A DNA stretch of 64,000 bases from Streptomyces sp. NRRL F-5135 (GTDB lineage Bacteria; Actinomycetota; Actinomycetes; Streptomycetales; Streptomycetaceae): the NCBI RefSeq assembly GCF_000719775.1, contig NZ_JOHR01000006.1:310001-374000 (forward strand), given 5' to 3'. Position numbers and translations under genes: made by a program. Under the pieces are notes generated by a model that saw only the letters and a program-made list of their open reading frames with translations, was not told where the DNA came from and ran no database searches. Positions 20,366 through 28,720 of this stretch are shown one piece after another (position 1 is the first letter of the stretch; every line of letters begins with the position of its first letter).

Positions 20366-20857
20366 ATGGAGCCTTCCGCCGTGCGCTACGACGAACGCCT
20401 GACCGCCCCCCGCTCCTGGTGGGGGATCGCCGCTCTCATCGGGGTGGCGGGCGGACTGATCCTGCTGCCCCTGGGCCCGTTGCCGATGCTCGGCGGGGTG
20501 CTCGCCGCGGGCGCGCTGGCGGCGGCGGGAGTGAGCGCGTACGGCTCGGCGCGGATCCGGGTGGTCGCGGACTCGCTGGTCGCGGGCGACGCCCGGATCC
20601 CGGTCGCGGCGCTCGGCGAGGCGGAGCCGCTGGACGGCGAGGAGGCGGTCGCCTGGCGGGGGTACAAGGCCGACCCCCGCGCCTTCCTGCTGCTGCGCAG
20701 CTATGTGCCGACGGCGCTGCGCGTGCCGGTCACGGACCCCGAGGACCCGACGCCGTACCTCTACCTCTCGACCCGGTCGCCGAAGCGGCTGGCGGCGGCG
20801 CTGACGGCCGTACGCGCGGGTCAGGAAACGGACCGGCCGGCCGGCACCCAGGGCTGA
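20366..20857 (+). CDS. DUF3093 membrane protein
   Basis: 163 aa. Two close hydrophobic segments at the N-terminus (residues about 18-58, IAALIGVAGGLILLPLGPLP and GGVLAAGALAAAGVSAY) are followed by a soluble beta-rich domain (IRVVADSLVAGDARIPVAAL ... YLYLSTRSPKRLAAAL). ATG 20366 comes after GCTTC without a strong ribosome site. The family is actinobacterial, function unknown, and sits next to dut in mycobacteria as well (Rv2698). Confidence 0.85.
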   Translation: MEPSAVRYDERLTAPRSWWGIAALIGVAGGLILLPLGPLPMLGGVLAAGALAAAGVSAYGSARIRVVADSLVAGDARIPVAALGEAEPLDGEEAVAWRGYKADPRAFLLLRSYVPTALRVPVTDPEDPTPYLYLSTRSPKRLAAALTAVRAGQETDRPAGTQG

Positions 20858-20906
20858 CTCCGCGCCCGTGGGGCGTCTCCGCCGGGAAGGACGGACGGGC
20901 GGAGCG

Positions 20907-21863
20907 TCAGGGCCGCGGTCCGCCGGGCAGCTCGGGGAGGGGTTCCTCGGGCTGTTCCAGGGGCGGCAGCCCGGGCAGCGCGTTCCAGGCGACCTGGCGG
21001 GCGCGCAGGTCCTTGCGGACGCGCTCGGCCACCTTCTTGGTGTCCCGCCGGTTCATCATCGCGCCGACGGTGGCACCGACCAGGAACGGGACCAGGTTGG
21101 GCAGGCTGCGGATCGTGCGCTTCATGATCTGCTGGCGCAGTTCGCGCTTCACCGGGCCGCTCAGGGCGCCGTTGAAGGTGGACGGTCTGGTGATGTCGAC
21201 GCCGCGCTCCTGCGTCCAGGACGTCAGGTAGGCGGCGCTGCGCTGGGTCAGTGTGCCGGGCGGTCGCAGCCCGTACACCTCGTGCAGTTCCGCGATGAGC
21301 TTGAGCTCGATCGCGGCGACGGCGGTGATCTCCGTCGCCAGCTCGGCCGGCATGGCCGGCGGTACGGGCAGCATCGCGACGGCGCCGATCCCGGCGCCGA
21401 CCGTCGAGCTGCTGTTCGCGGCCCCGGCGATCAGCTTGTCGGCCAGTTCCTCGGGGCCGAGGCCCGGGAACTGTCTGCGCAGGGTCGCGAGGTCCCGCAC
21501 GGGGACCCGCGGGGCGTTCTCGATGATCCGGTCGGCGAGGTGGCCGAGCGCCGCCTTGGCGCTGCCGCTTCCCTTGCGCACCCCGCGTCTGACGCTGTCC
21601 AGCCGTCCGCCGCGGTCCGGTCGGCGGCCCCTGGTCAGGGGGACGCCGAGGGTGGCGGAGGCCTCGGGGGACGCGGCTTCGAGCGAGGCCGAGCGGCCTC
21701 GCTCGTCGTCACGCGCGTCGGAACGGGGCAGCGGGACGGCGGCGTGCTCGGAAGTGGGCGTCATGCCCTCAGCCGGGCCCGAGCCGCCCTTGTGCGCCTC
21801 CGGTGGGGCCGGACGGCCCGCACGCCGGAAGCGGCGCTTCCTGGACGGTTTGTCGCCTGCCAC
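20907..21863 (-). CDS. Conserved actinobacterial protein, possibly EcsC-like
   Basis: 318 aa. The first 95 residues are charged and disordered; residues 100-300 are helical, with a hydrophobic small-residue stretch (GAGIGAVAMLPVPPAMPAEL) and the pattern AAIELKLIAELHEVYGLRPPG, which recalls EcsC-family proteins. A second hydrophobic patch is LPNLVPFLVGATVGAMMNRRDTKKVAE. I cannot assign a function. It lies 13 bp upstream of nothing else on its strand except the zinc protein behind it at 21877, which is a separate unit reading the same way. Confidence 0.7.
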   Translation of the reverse strand: MAGDKPSRKRRFRRAGRPAPPEAHKGGSGPAEGMTPTSEHAAVPLPRSDARDDERGRSASLEAASPEASATLGVPLTRGRRPDRGGRLDSVRRGVRKGSGSAKAALGHLADRIIENAPRVPVRDLATLRRQFPGLGPEELADKLIAGAANSSSTVGAGIGAVAMLPVPPAMPAELATEITAVAAIELKLIAELHEVYGLRPPGTLTQRSAAYLTSWTQERGVDITRPSTFNGALSGPVKRELRQQIMKRTIRSLPNLVPFLVGATVGAMMNRRDTKKVAERVRKDLRARQVAWNALPGLPPLEQPEEPLPELPGGPRP

Positions 21864-21876
21864 GGCCGACCGGACC

Positions 21877-22173
21877 TCAGTCGCAGTCGCGGCAGATCGG
21901 CTGGCCGTTCTTCTCGCGGGCCAGCTGACTGCGGTGGTGCACCAGGAAGCAGCTCATGCAGGTGAACTCGTCGGCCTGGCGCGGCAGGACCCGGACGGAG
22001 AGCTCCTCGTTGGAGAGATCCGCGCCGGGCAGTTCGAGCCCTTCGGCCTGCTCGAACTCGTCGACGTCGACCGCGGAGGTCGACTTGTCGTTCCGCCGTG
22101 CCTTCAGTTCCTCCAGGCTGTCCTGATCGACGTCGTCGTCGGTCTTGCGTGGGGTGTCGTAATCCGTTGCCAT
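21877..22173 (-). CDS. DUF4193 zinc-ribbon protein
   Basis: 98 aa, acidic. The C-terminal half carries CMSC (residues about 71-74) and CRDC (near the end), a four-cysteine zinc ribbon; the rest is Asp/Glu-rich. Homologues are found across Actinobacteria (M. tuberculosis Rv2699c) and are typically highly expressed; function is not established. ATG 22173 has a good GGGGGAGAAC ribosome site. A long untranslated leader may extend into the palindromes at 22337-22356. Confidence 0.88.
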   Translation of the reverse strand: MATDYDTPRKTDDDVDQDSLEELKARRNDKSTSAVDVDEFEQAEGLELPGADLSNEELSVRVLPRQADEFTCMSCFLVHHRSQLAREKNGQPICRDCD

Positions 22174-22576
22174 GTCGTTCTCCCCCTCTGGGTGTCTGTG
22201 GTGTCTCAGCGCTCGTAACGCGTGAGGGGCCGGACTTGTGCCCGGCTCGAGGCGGAGATTTTGCCTCACATCAAGGTCTGTTACTCAATCGACACCCAGC
22301 CGTCTCCCCTGGGAGTGATCGGCTTCGGGTGGCGAGGGGGACCGTACACGGTCCCCAGGTGGTACTTCACGGGCGCCACCCCGTGTACTTCCCGTGATCC
22401 GACCCCTTGGAAACCCGGACTTTACCGGCTTTCCGCAGGACAATTGATCACGGAGAGTGGACAGGCAGGTATTCGCCCCTGTGATCGATCACACAGGGAT
22501 CCTCCGGTGCCCGGTCCGCGAAATTCCGCGCAAAGCGAACAAAGCAATCTGCCGCCCGAACACCGCGCGCATTCTC
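22174..22576. promoter_or_regulatory. Regulatory gap between cutS and the DUF4193 gene, two palindromes
   Basis: About 400 bp without a gene. It holds a 20-bp palindrome GGGGACCGT-AC-ACGGTCCCC (22337-22356), probably in the promoter or leader of the DUF4193 gene, and CCCTGTGATCGATCACACAGGG-like dyad (22477-22498) about 80 bp past the cutS stop, which contains the symmetric core TGTGATCGATCACA. The latter could terminate cutS transcripts or bind a regulator. Confidence 0.5.
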
Positions 22577-23815
22577 TCAGATCGGGAGAGTGACACGCAT
22601 CACGAGCCCGCCGCCCTCGCGGGGTTCCGCGTGGATCCGCCCGCCGTGCGCGCGGGCCACGGACCGGGCGATCGACAGGCCGAGGCCCACGCCCTTGTCG
22701 CTGCCCGTGCGTTCGGTCCGCAGCCGCCGGAACGGCTCGAAGAGGTTGTCGATCTCGTACGCGGGGACGACCGGGCCGGTGTTCGACACCACCATGACCG
22801 CCTGCCCCTGCTGCGACTCGGTCGTGACCTCCACCCAGCCTCCCTCCAGGATGTTGTAACGGACCGCGTTCTGCACCAGGTTGAGGGCGATCCGCTCCAG
22901 CAGGACGCCGTTGCCCTGGACGACCACGGGCGCCCGCTCCCCACGCACCTCGACGCCTTTGCTGTCCGCCTCGGCGAGCGTCTGGTCCACCGCGCGGGTG
23001 GCCACCTCCGCCAGGTCGACGGGCTTGCGCTCGACGATCTGGTTGTCGCTGCGGGCGAGCAGCAGCAGTCCTTCCACGAGCTGTTCGCTGCGCTCGTTGG
23101 TGGCCAGCAGGGTCTTGCCGAGTTGCTGCAGTTCCGTCGGCGCCCCCGGGTCGGAGAGGTGGACCTCCAGGAGGGTCCGGTTGATCGCGAGCGGAGTGCG
23201 CAGTTCGTGCGAGGCGTTCGCGACGAACCGCTGCTGGGCGCTGAAGGCCCGCTCCAGCCGGTCGAGCATCTCGTCGAAGGTGTCGGCCAGTTCCTTCAGC
23301 TCGTCGTCGGGACCGTCCAGCTCGATCCGGCGCGAGAGGTCGGAGCCGACCACGCGGCGCGCGGTACGGGTGATCCGGCCCAGCGGCGAGAGGACCCGGC
23401 CGGCCATCGCGTAGCCGAAGGCGAAGGCGATGACGCTCAGCCCGATCAGGGCGAAGATCGACCGCGTCAGCAGCTCGTCCAGCGCCTGCTGGCGCTGGTG
23501 GTTGACGCAGCTGTTCATCGCCGCGTTGAACTCCTCGGGCGGCGCCTGGTCGGGGAAGTTGCAGACGTCGCTGCTCACCTTGCCGGTCACGATCTTGAAC
23601 GGCAGCTCGCTGCCCACGTGCAGGGCCTGCGCGGCCAGCAGATAGATGATCGAGAGCAGCAGGATCCCGGCGATCAGGAACATCCCGCCGTACAGGAGGG
23701 TGAGCCTTATCCGGATCGTCGGCCGCACCCAGGGGAGGGACTGGTCGGGCCGGCGCGGGTCCCAGGTGGGCTTCGGAGGTGCCGCCGGCGGCACCGGGGC
23801 GGTCGCCACGGGCAT
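22577..23815 (-). CDS. cutS: CutS sensor histidine kinase
   Basis: 412 aa. Two membrane helices (about 38-62 and 118-140) flank an extracytoplasmic loop with two cysteines, Cys85 (SDVCNFPD) and Cys103 (MNSCVNH). HAMP linker follows, then HisKA with His203 (ANASHELRTPLA), and HATPase (NLVQNAVRYN, GVGLGLSIARSVA). The conserved Cys pair is thought to report the redox or folding state outside the cell. ATG shares a base with the cutR stop (TGATG), so the pair is coupled. In S. lividans and S. coelicolor CutRS influences antibiotic production and secretion stress. Confidence 0.92.
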   Translation of the reverse strand: MPVATAPVPPAAPPKPTWDPRRPDQSLPWVRPTIRIRLTLLYGGMFLIAGILLLSIIYLLAAQALHVGSELPFKIVTGKVSSDVCNFPDQAPPEEFNAAMNSCVNHQRQQALDELLTRSIFALIGLSVIAFAFGYAMAGRVLSPLGRITRTARRVVGSDLSRRIELDGPDDELKELADTFDEMLDRLERAFSAQQRFVANASHELRTPLAINRTLLEVHLSDPGAPTELQQLGKTLLATNERSEQLVEGLLLLARSDNQIVERKPVDLAEVATRAVDQTLAEADSKGVEVRGERAPVVVQGNGVLLERIALNLVQNAVRYNILEGGWVEVTTESQQGQAVMVVSNTGPVVPAYEIDNLFEPFRRLRTERTGSDKGVGLGLSIARSVARAHGGRIHAEPREGGGLVMRVTLPI

Positions 23816-24468
23816 CAGATCCGGTATCCGGAGCCGGGCACCGTGACGATCACGGGCGGCTCACCGAGCTTGCGGCGCAGGGTCATCACGGTGACCCGGA
23901 CGACATTGGTGAACGGGTCGGTGTTCTCGTCCCACGCCTTCTCCAGCAGCTGCTCGGCCGAGACGACCGCGCCCTCGCTGCGCATCAGGACCTCCAGCAC
24001 CGCGAATTCCTTGGGCGCGAGCTGGATCTCGCGGCCTTCGCGGAAGACCTCACGGCGGTTGGGGTCCAGCTTGATGCCGGAACGCTCCAGGACCGGAGGC
24101 AGCGGTACGGTCGTACGCCGGCCGAGGGCCCGGACCCGGGCCGTGAGCTCCGTGAACGCGAACGGCTTGGGCAGGTAGTCGTCCGCGCCCAGCTCGAGAC
24201 CCTCGACCCGGTCGCTGACATCGCCCGATGCCGTGAGCATCAGGACCCGGGTGGGCATCCCCAGCTCGACGATCTTTCGGCAGACGTCGTCGCCGTGGAC
24301 CACGGGGAGGTCTCGGTCGAGCACCACCACGTCGTAGTCGTTGACCCCGATGCGCTCCAGCGCGGCCGCCCCGTCGTAGACCACGTCGACGGCCATGGCC
24401 TCCCGGCGCAGTCCGGTGGCCACCGCATCGGCGAGCAGCTGCTCGTCCTCGACGACGAGTACGCGCAC
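23815..24468 (-). CDS. cutR: CutR response regulator
   Basis: 217 aa from GTG 24468, the length of S. lividans CutR. Receiver domain with Asp51 (VVVLDRDLPV) and KPF switch lysine (YLPKPFAF), then an OmpR-type winged helix (LAPKEFAVLEVLMRSEGAVVSAEQLLEKAW). An AGGAAGG ribosome site sits about 10 nt upstream of this GTG; a more distal GTG at 24498 would add ten residues that homologues lack. Translationally coupled to cutS. Confidence 0.92.
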   Translation of the reverse strand: MRVLVVEDEQLLADAVATGLRREAMAVDVVYDGAAALERIGVNDYDVVVLDRDLPVVHGDDVCRKIVELGMPTRVLMLTASGDVSDRVEGLELGADDYLPKPFAFTELTARVRALGRRTTVPLPPVLERSGIKLDPNRREVFREGREIQLAPKEFAVLEVLMRSEGAVVSAEQLLEKAWDENTDPFTNVVRVTVMTLRRKLGEPPVIVTVPGSGYRI

Positions 24469-24758
24469 GTCGCTTTTTCCTTCCTCTGGGCCCGTCACCC
24501 GTGATCAGGGCAGGTTGTGGCACTGGCTGTGCGGCCCCATCCTGCCTGTTACGGCCATAAACCGACGGTAAGGCGATGTCGGGTGACCAGGCACATCAGG
24601 GGCCGTCGCGGAACGGACCGGATTTATTGAAGCGTGGAGGTTTCTGGCGCTCCGCCCCTGGGGATGACGACTGCACACCCGAGATCGCGCCCTGTTTGTG
24701 GCTTGCCACACCCTTGTCTGCCAATCCAGAGGCAGTGGGTGCGTGATCTACCCGCCGT

Positions 24759-24811
24759 CGGCACACCCCCGTGCCACTGACCGACGCCGGCACACCCCCG
24801 TGCCGCTGACC
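24759..24811. repeat. 29-bp tandem repeat with internal dyad
   Basis: CGGCACACCCCCGTGCC(A/G)CTGACC occurs at 24759-24782 and again at 24788-24811, period 29 bp. Each copy contains the dyad GGCAC-ACCCCC-GTGCC. The pair ends 18 bp before the ATG of the small gene at 24829, so it lies in that gene's promoter or leader. The 24469-24758 stretch before it holds the cutR promoter and nothing else I can name. Confidence 0.6.
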
Positions 24812-24828
24812 CACGACGAGGGGGCGCA

Positions 24829-25002
24829 ATGGACGCGTTCACCGCCGGGCTTCTCCAGCGTATAAAAGCCACGGAGACCGACCTGACCCGCGCCCGGGAG
24901 ACGGGCGACGACTTCCTCGCGGACGTCGAACAGGAAGAGCTGGAAGACCTTCGGCGGCTCGCCGCCGAACACGGTGTGGAAGTGGGCGCGGGCAGCGCCT
25001 GA
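24829..25002 (+). CDS. Small charged hypothetical protein
   Basis: 57 aa, no cysteines, one amphipathic helical body with many Asp/Glu/Arg (LLQRIKATETDLTRARETGDDFLADVEQEELEDLRRLAAEHG). ATG is preceded by GAGGGGGCGCA. Codon use has the strong G/C third-position bias of real genes here. I do not recognise a family; the helix could form a coiled coil. A strong terminator hairpin (25100-25134) follows it. Confidence 0.75.
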   Translation: MDAFTAGLLQRIKATETDLTRARETGDDFLADVEQEELEDLRRLAAEHGVEVGAGSA

Positions 25003-25099
25003 CATCCGGAACCGGGGTCATACAGACACAGTCGCAGACACACAGTCGTAGACATATACAGATCCATACGCAGTACAGAGCCGTAGAGACCTACAGAGA

Positions 25100-25134
25100 G
25101 GGCTCCGACGCCGAGGGGATCGGCGCCGGGGCCC
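25100..25134. terminator. Bidirectional terminator hairpin
   Basis: GGGCTCCGACGCCGA / TCGGCGCCGGGGCCC form a 15-bp stem with two G-U pairs and a GGGGA loop, followed on the + strand by CTTCT. It lies between the convergent small gene (stop 25002) and the SuhB-type gene (stop 25168). Confidence 0.75.
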
Positions 25135-25167
25135 TTCTGCCTGTCGTCCGCCCCGATCAGTCGGGGA

Positions 25168-25986
25168 TCAGTCGTGCCAGGCGCCGTACTCCTCCAGGAG
25201 CGCCTGCAGGGGCTCGAAGACCCCGGGGGACGCGGCCACCGTCAGATCGCCGTCCGGCCGGGCGCCTGGCCGGCCGCCGGTGAGCGCGCCCGCCTCGCGG
25301 GCGATGAGCTCGCCGGCCGCCAGGTCCCAGGGGTGCAGCCCGCGCTCGTAGTAGCCGTCCAGCCGGCCCGCCGCGACGTCGCTGAGGTCGGCGGCGGCCG
25401 AGCCACCGCGCCGGATGTCCCGCAGCCGCGGGATCAGCTTCTGGGCGATCTCCGCCTGGTGGGCGCGTACGGCGGTGACGTAGTTGAAGCCGGTCGAGAC
25501 GAGGGCCTGGTCCAGCGGCGGCGCGGGCCGGCAGCGGACCGGCCGGTCGTTCAGGAAGGCGCCGCCCCCGCGTACGGCCCGGAAGGTCTCCGCCCGCATG
25601 GGGATCTCCACGACGCCCACCAGCGTCTCCCCCTCGTGCTCCGCCGCCACGGACACGGCCCAGGTGGGCAGGCCGTACAGATAGTTGACGGTGCCGTCCA
25701 GCGGGTCGACGATCCAGCGGACGCCACTGGTGCCTGCCGAGCTGGCGCCCTCCTCGCCGAGGAAGCCGTCGTCCGGGCGGCGCTCGGCGATGTAGCCCGT
25801 GATCAGTTTCTCGGCGGCGATGTCCATCTCGGTGACGACGTCGATGGGGCTGGACTTGGTCGCGGCGACGGCCAGGTCGTCGGGCCGGCCGTCGCGCAGC
25901 AGCGCGCCGGCCCGGTGGGCCGCCTCCAGGGCCAGGGTCAGCAGTTCGGCGGAGAGGTCCGCGTCCGGTCGGGGGGCGTCGGTCAC
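25168..25986 (-). CDS. suhB: Inositol monophosphatase family protein (SuhB-like)
   Basis: 272 aa. Li+-sensitive phosphatase fold with all metal-binding motifs: FLGEEG (Glu ligand), WIVDPLDGTVNY (DPxDGT) and WDLAAGELIAREAGA (WDxAAG). It dephosphorylates inositol phosphates or related sugar phosphates; Mycobacterium SuhB (Rv2701c) is at the same place in the conserved gene order. GTG 25986 has a CGGAG site 5 nt upstream; the frame upstream is Pro/Ala-rich and unlike the family. Confidence 0.92.
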   Translation of the reverse strand: MTDAPRPDADLSAELLTLALEAAHRAGALLRDGRPDDLAVAATKSSPIDVVTEMDIAAEKLITGYIAERRPDDGFLGEEGASSAGTSGVRWIVDPLDGTVNYLYGLPTWAVSVAAEHEGETLVGVVEIPMRAETFRAVRGGGAFLNDRPVRCRPAPPLDQALVSTGFNYVTAVRAHQAEIAQKLIPRLRDIRRGGSAAADLSDVAAGRLDGYYERGLHPWDLAAGELIAREAGALTGGRPGARPDGDLTVAASPGVFEPLQALLEEYGAWHD

Positions 25987-26060
25987 AGGGGCTCCGTAAG
26001 GGGTCGGGAGGGCCGGGTCGGGCGCGGGGCCGGCCGGCCGAGAGGCCGCCGGTCCCGGGC

Positions 26061-27188
26061 TCACGCGTAGACGCTGTCGGCGCCCGCGGCGGCGGGCTTG
26101 GGGGCACGGGCCGGGCAGCAGCCCACCGGGCAGAGGTCATGGCCGGGCCCCAGCGCGCCGAGGGCACAGCGCGTCACCTCGCGCCCCCGCTCGGCGGCGG
26201 CGCGCTCCACGACGAGGTCGCGTACGGCGGCGGCGAAGCGCGGATCCGCGCCCACCGTCGCCGAGCGGCGCACCGGCAGCCCCAGCTCGGCGGCCTTGGC
26301 GGTGGCCTCGGTGTCCAGGTCGTACAGCACCTCCATGTGGTCGGAGACGAAGCCGATCGGGGCCATGACGACCGCCGGGACGCCCTGCCCGTGCAGCTCC
26401 TCCAGGTGGTCGCAGATGTCCGGTTCCAGCCACGGGATGTGCGGGGCGCCGCTGCGCGACTGGTAGACGAGCCGCCAGGGGTGTTCGGCCCCGGTCTCCT
26501 CCCGTACGGCGTCCGCGATCAGGCGGGCGACGTCCAGGTGCTGTGCCACGTAGGCCCCGCCCTCACCGTGCGCCTCGACGGGGCCCGAGGTGTCGGCCGC
26601 CGCGACGGGGATGGAGTGCGTGGTGAAGGCGATGTGCGCGCCCGCGCGGACGTCCTCCGGCAGGTCCGCGAGCGAGGCCAGCACCCCTTCGATCATGGGG
26701 CGCAGGAAACCGGGGTGGTTGAAGTAGTGCCGCAGCTTGTCCACCCGGGGGACGTCGATCCCCTCGGCGGTCAGGGTGGCCAGCGCCTCCGCGAGGTTCT
26801 CGCGGTACTGGCGGCAGCCGGAGTACGAGGCGTACGCGCTGGTGGCGAGCACGGCGACGCGCCGCCGGCCGTCCGCGGCCATCTCGCGCAGCGTGTCGGT
26901 CAGGTACGGCGCCCAGTTGCGGTTGCCCCAGTACACGGGCAGGTCCAGGCCGTGCTCGGCGAAGTCCTCGCGCAGCGCGTCGAGCAGGGCGCGGTTCTGG
27001 CCGTTGATCGGGCTGACCCCGCCGAACAGGAAGTAGTGCTGCCCCACTTCCTTGAGCCGCTCCGTGGGGATGCCCCGGCCCCTGGTCACGTTCTCCAGGA
27101 ACGGGACCACGTCGTCGGGCCCTTCCGGGCCGCCGAACGACAACAGGAGGAGGGCGTCGTAGGGGGAGGTGTCGAGCTGTTCGGCCAT
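26061..27188 (-). CDS. hemH: Ferrochelatase (probably coproporphyrin ferrochelatase CpfC)
   Basis: 375 aa. Class motifs [14 protein letters not shown] at the start, the catalytic His in [14 protein letters not shown] and [17 protein letters not shown]. The C-terminus has a cysteine cluster (TRCALG, then LCPVGCC) that matches the [2Fe-2S] ligands of actinobacterial enzymes. In Gram-positive bacteria iron is inserted into coproporphyrin III, so the substrate is likely coproporphyrin rather than protoporphyrin. ATG 27188. A long hairpin lies just upstream at 27221-27266. Soluble or peripheral protein. Confidence 0.93.
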   Translation of the reverse strand: MAEQLDTSPYDALLLLSFGGPEGPDDVVPFLENVTRGRGIPTERLKEVGQHYFLFGGVSPINGQNRALLDALREDFAEHGLDLPVYWGNRNWAPYLTDTLREMAADGRRRVAVLATSAYASYSGCRQYRENLAEALATLTAEGIDVPRVDKLRHYFNHPGFLRPMIEGVLASLADLPEDVRAGAHIAFTTHSIPVAAADTSGPVEAHGEGGAYVAQHLDVARLIADAVREETGAEHPWRLVYQSRSGAPHIPWLEPDICDHLEELHGQGVPAVVMAPIGFVSDHMEVLYDLDTEATAKAAELGLPVRRSATVGADPRFAAAVRDLVVERAAAERGREVTRCALGALGPGHDLCPVGCCPARAPKPAAAGADSVYA

Positions 27189-27220
27189 GAATCGATCCTG
27201 CCACCAGCCCCGCGGCGCCG

Positions 27221-27266
27221 GTACCGCGCCCCGGCCCGTGGCGTGGCGGGCCCCGGGGCGCGGTAC
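27221..27266. promoter_or_regulatory. Long hairpin in the hemH leader / MFS promoter region
   Basis: GTACCGCGCCCCGG (27221-27234) and its perfect complement CCGGGGCGCGGTAC (27253-27266) can form a 14-bp stem, with CCCG/CGGG pairing again inside the loop. It begins 32 nt upstream of the ferrochelatase ATG, so would sit in its mRNA leader, between divergent genes. Confidence 0.5.
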
Positions 27267-27466
27267 GGCGCGTGACGGCGTGCGGGCGGGGCGCGTACGG
27301 CATCGGCCCCGGCGCCGGGGCCGTGTGCCGCGCATCGCGCCGGCCAGAAAATCGGGGGCGTGCGGGCGGTGCGCGACCGTAAGCTGTTCCGTCGCCGTTC
27401 GTTCCTTACCGGAGCCCTGCCGGATCGTTCCTCTCCGCAGCGCCCGTTCCCTCACCGGAGTGCCCC

Positions 27467-28720
27467 TTGCCCAGTTCCTACCGCGCGATCTTCGCGGCTC
27501 CCGGTACCGGGGGATTCAGCACCGCCGGCCTGATCGGCCGGCTCCCGCTGGCCATGATGGGTATCGGCGTGGTGACGATGGTCTCCCAGCTCACCGGGCG
27601 GTACGGGCTGGCCGGCGCGCTGTCGGCGATGATGGCGATGTCGGCCGCCGTCCTCGGCCCGCAGATCTCCCGACTGGTGGACCGGCACGGCCAGCGGCGC
27701 GTCCTGCGCCCGGCGACCCTGATCGCGGTGGCGGCGGTCGCGGGCCTGCTGCTCTGTGCCGAGTGGGGCGCGCCGGACTGGACGCTGTTCGTCTTCGCGA
27801 CCGGCACGGGCTGTGTGCCGAGCCTGGGCGCGATGGTGCGGGCTCGCTGGGCGGAGATCTACCGGGGTTCGCCGCGCGAGCTGCACACCGCGTATTCGTG
27901 GGAGTCGATCGTCGACGAGATGTGCTTCATCGTCGGTCCGATCGTCTCGATCGGTCTGTCGACGGCCTGGTTCCCCGCCGCGGGCCCGTTGCTGGCGGGG
28001 GTCTTCCTGGTCGTCGGCGTCCTGTGGCTGACGGCTCAGCGGGCCACCGAGCCCGTCCCCCGGCCGCGTGCCGAGCACACCGGCGGGTCGGCGCTGCGTT
28101 CACCGGGCCTGCGGGTGCTGGCGGCGACCTTCCTGGCGACGGGCGCGATCTTCGGCGCGGTCGACGTGGTGACGGTCGCCTTCGCCGAGGAGCGGGGCCA
28201 CAAGACGGCGGCGAGCCTGGTGCTGGCCGTGTACGCCCTGGGATCGTGCCTGGCCGGGGTGGTGTTCGGGATGCTGCATCTGTCCGGGCCGCCCGCGCGG
28301 AGGTGGCTGGTGGGCGTCTGCGCCATGGCCGTGAGTATGATCCCCCTCCAACTGGCCGGGAATCTGCCGTTCTTGGCCGTGGCGCTCTTCGTCGCGGGTC
28401 TGTCCATCGCACCGACGATGGTGACCACGGTGGCCCTCGTCGAGGCGCACGTACCGCGCACCAAGCTGACCGAGGGCATGACCTGGACCAGTACCGGGCT
28501 CTTGGTCGGGGTGGCGCTCGGCTCGTCGGCCGCCGGCTGGGTGGTCGACGCGGCCGGTGCCCGGGCGGGGTACGCGGTGCCCGCGGTGGCGGGCGCCGTC
28601 GCGGCCGCGGTGGCGTTCCTGGGGTTCCGCCGGCTGCGCGAGCCGGCACCGACGCGGGGAGGGCACGGGGCGGATGACCGGAATCCTGACAGGCGGGACG
28701 GGATCGAGAGCGTGGCGTAA
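27467..28720 (+). CDS. MFS transporter
   Basis: 417 aa, about twelve hydrophobic helices with the MFS loop-2/3 motif [14 protein letters not shown] near residue 69. TTG start at 27467 has a GGAG site 8 nt upstream. The family (YcaD/DHA-type) usually exports drugs or small metabolites; substrate unknown. Its 3' end overlaps the next gene by 47 bp, so the two form one transcript with the oxidase. Confidence 0.85.
   Translation: MPSSYRAIFAAPGTGGFSTAGLIGRLPLAMMGIGVVTMVSQLTGRYGLAGALSAMMAMSAAVLGPQISRLVDRHGQRRVLRPATLIAVAAVAGLLLCAEWGAPDWTLFVFATGTGCVPSLGAMVRARWAEIYRGSPRELHTAYSWESIVDEMCFIVGPIVSIGLSTAWFPAAGPLLAGVFLVVGVLWLTAQRATEPVPRPRAEHTGGSALRSPGLRVLAATFLATGAIFGAVDVVTVAFAEERGHKTAASLVLAVYALGSCLAGVVFGMLHLSGPPARRWLVGVCAMAVSMIPLQLAGNLPFLAVALFVAGLSIAPTMVTTVALVEAHVPRTKLTEGMTWTSTGLLVGVALGSSAAGWVVDAAGARAGYAVPAVAGAVAAAVAFLGFRRLREPAPTRGGHGADDRNPDRRDGIESVA

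Noticed and set aside
22480..22493. CRP-like site TGTGATCGATCACA
   Set aside because: Spacing between half-sites is 4 bp rather than 6, and it lies downstream of cutS; kept only as an unnamed palindrome.
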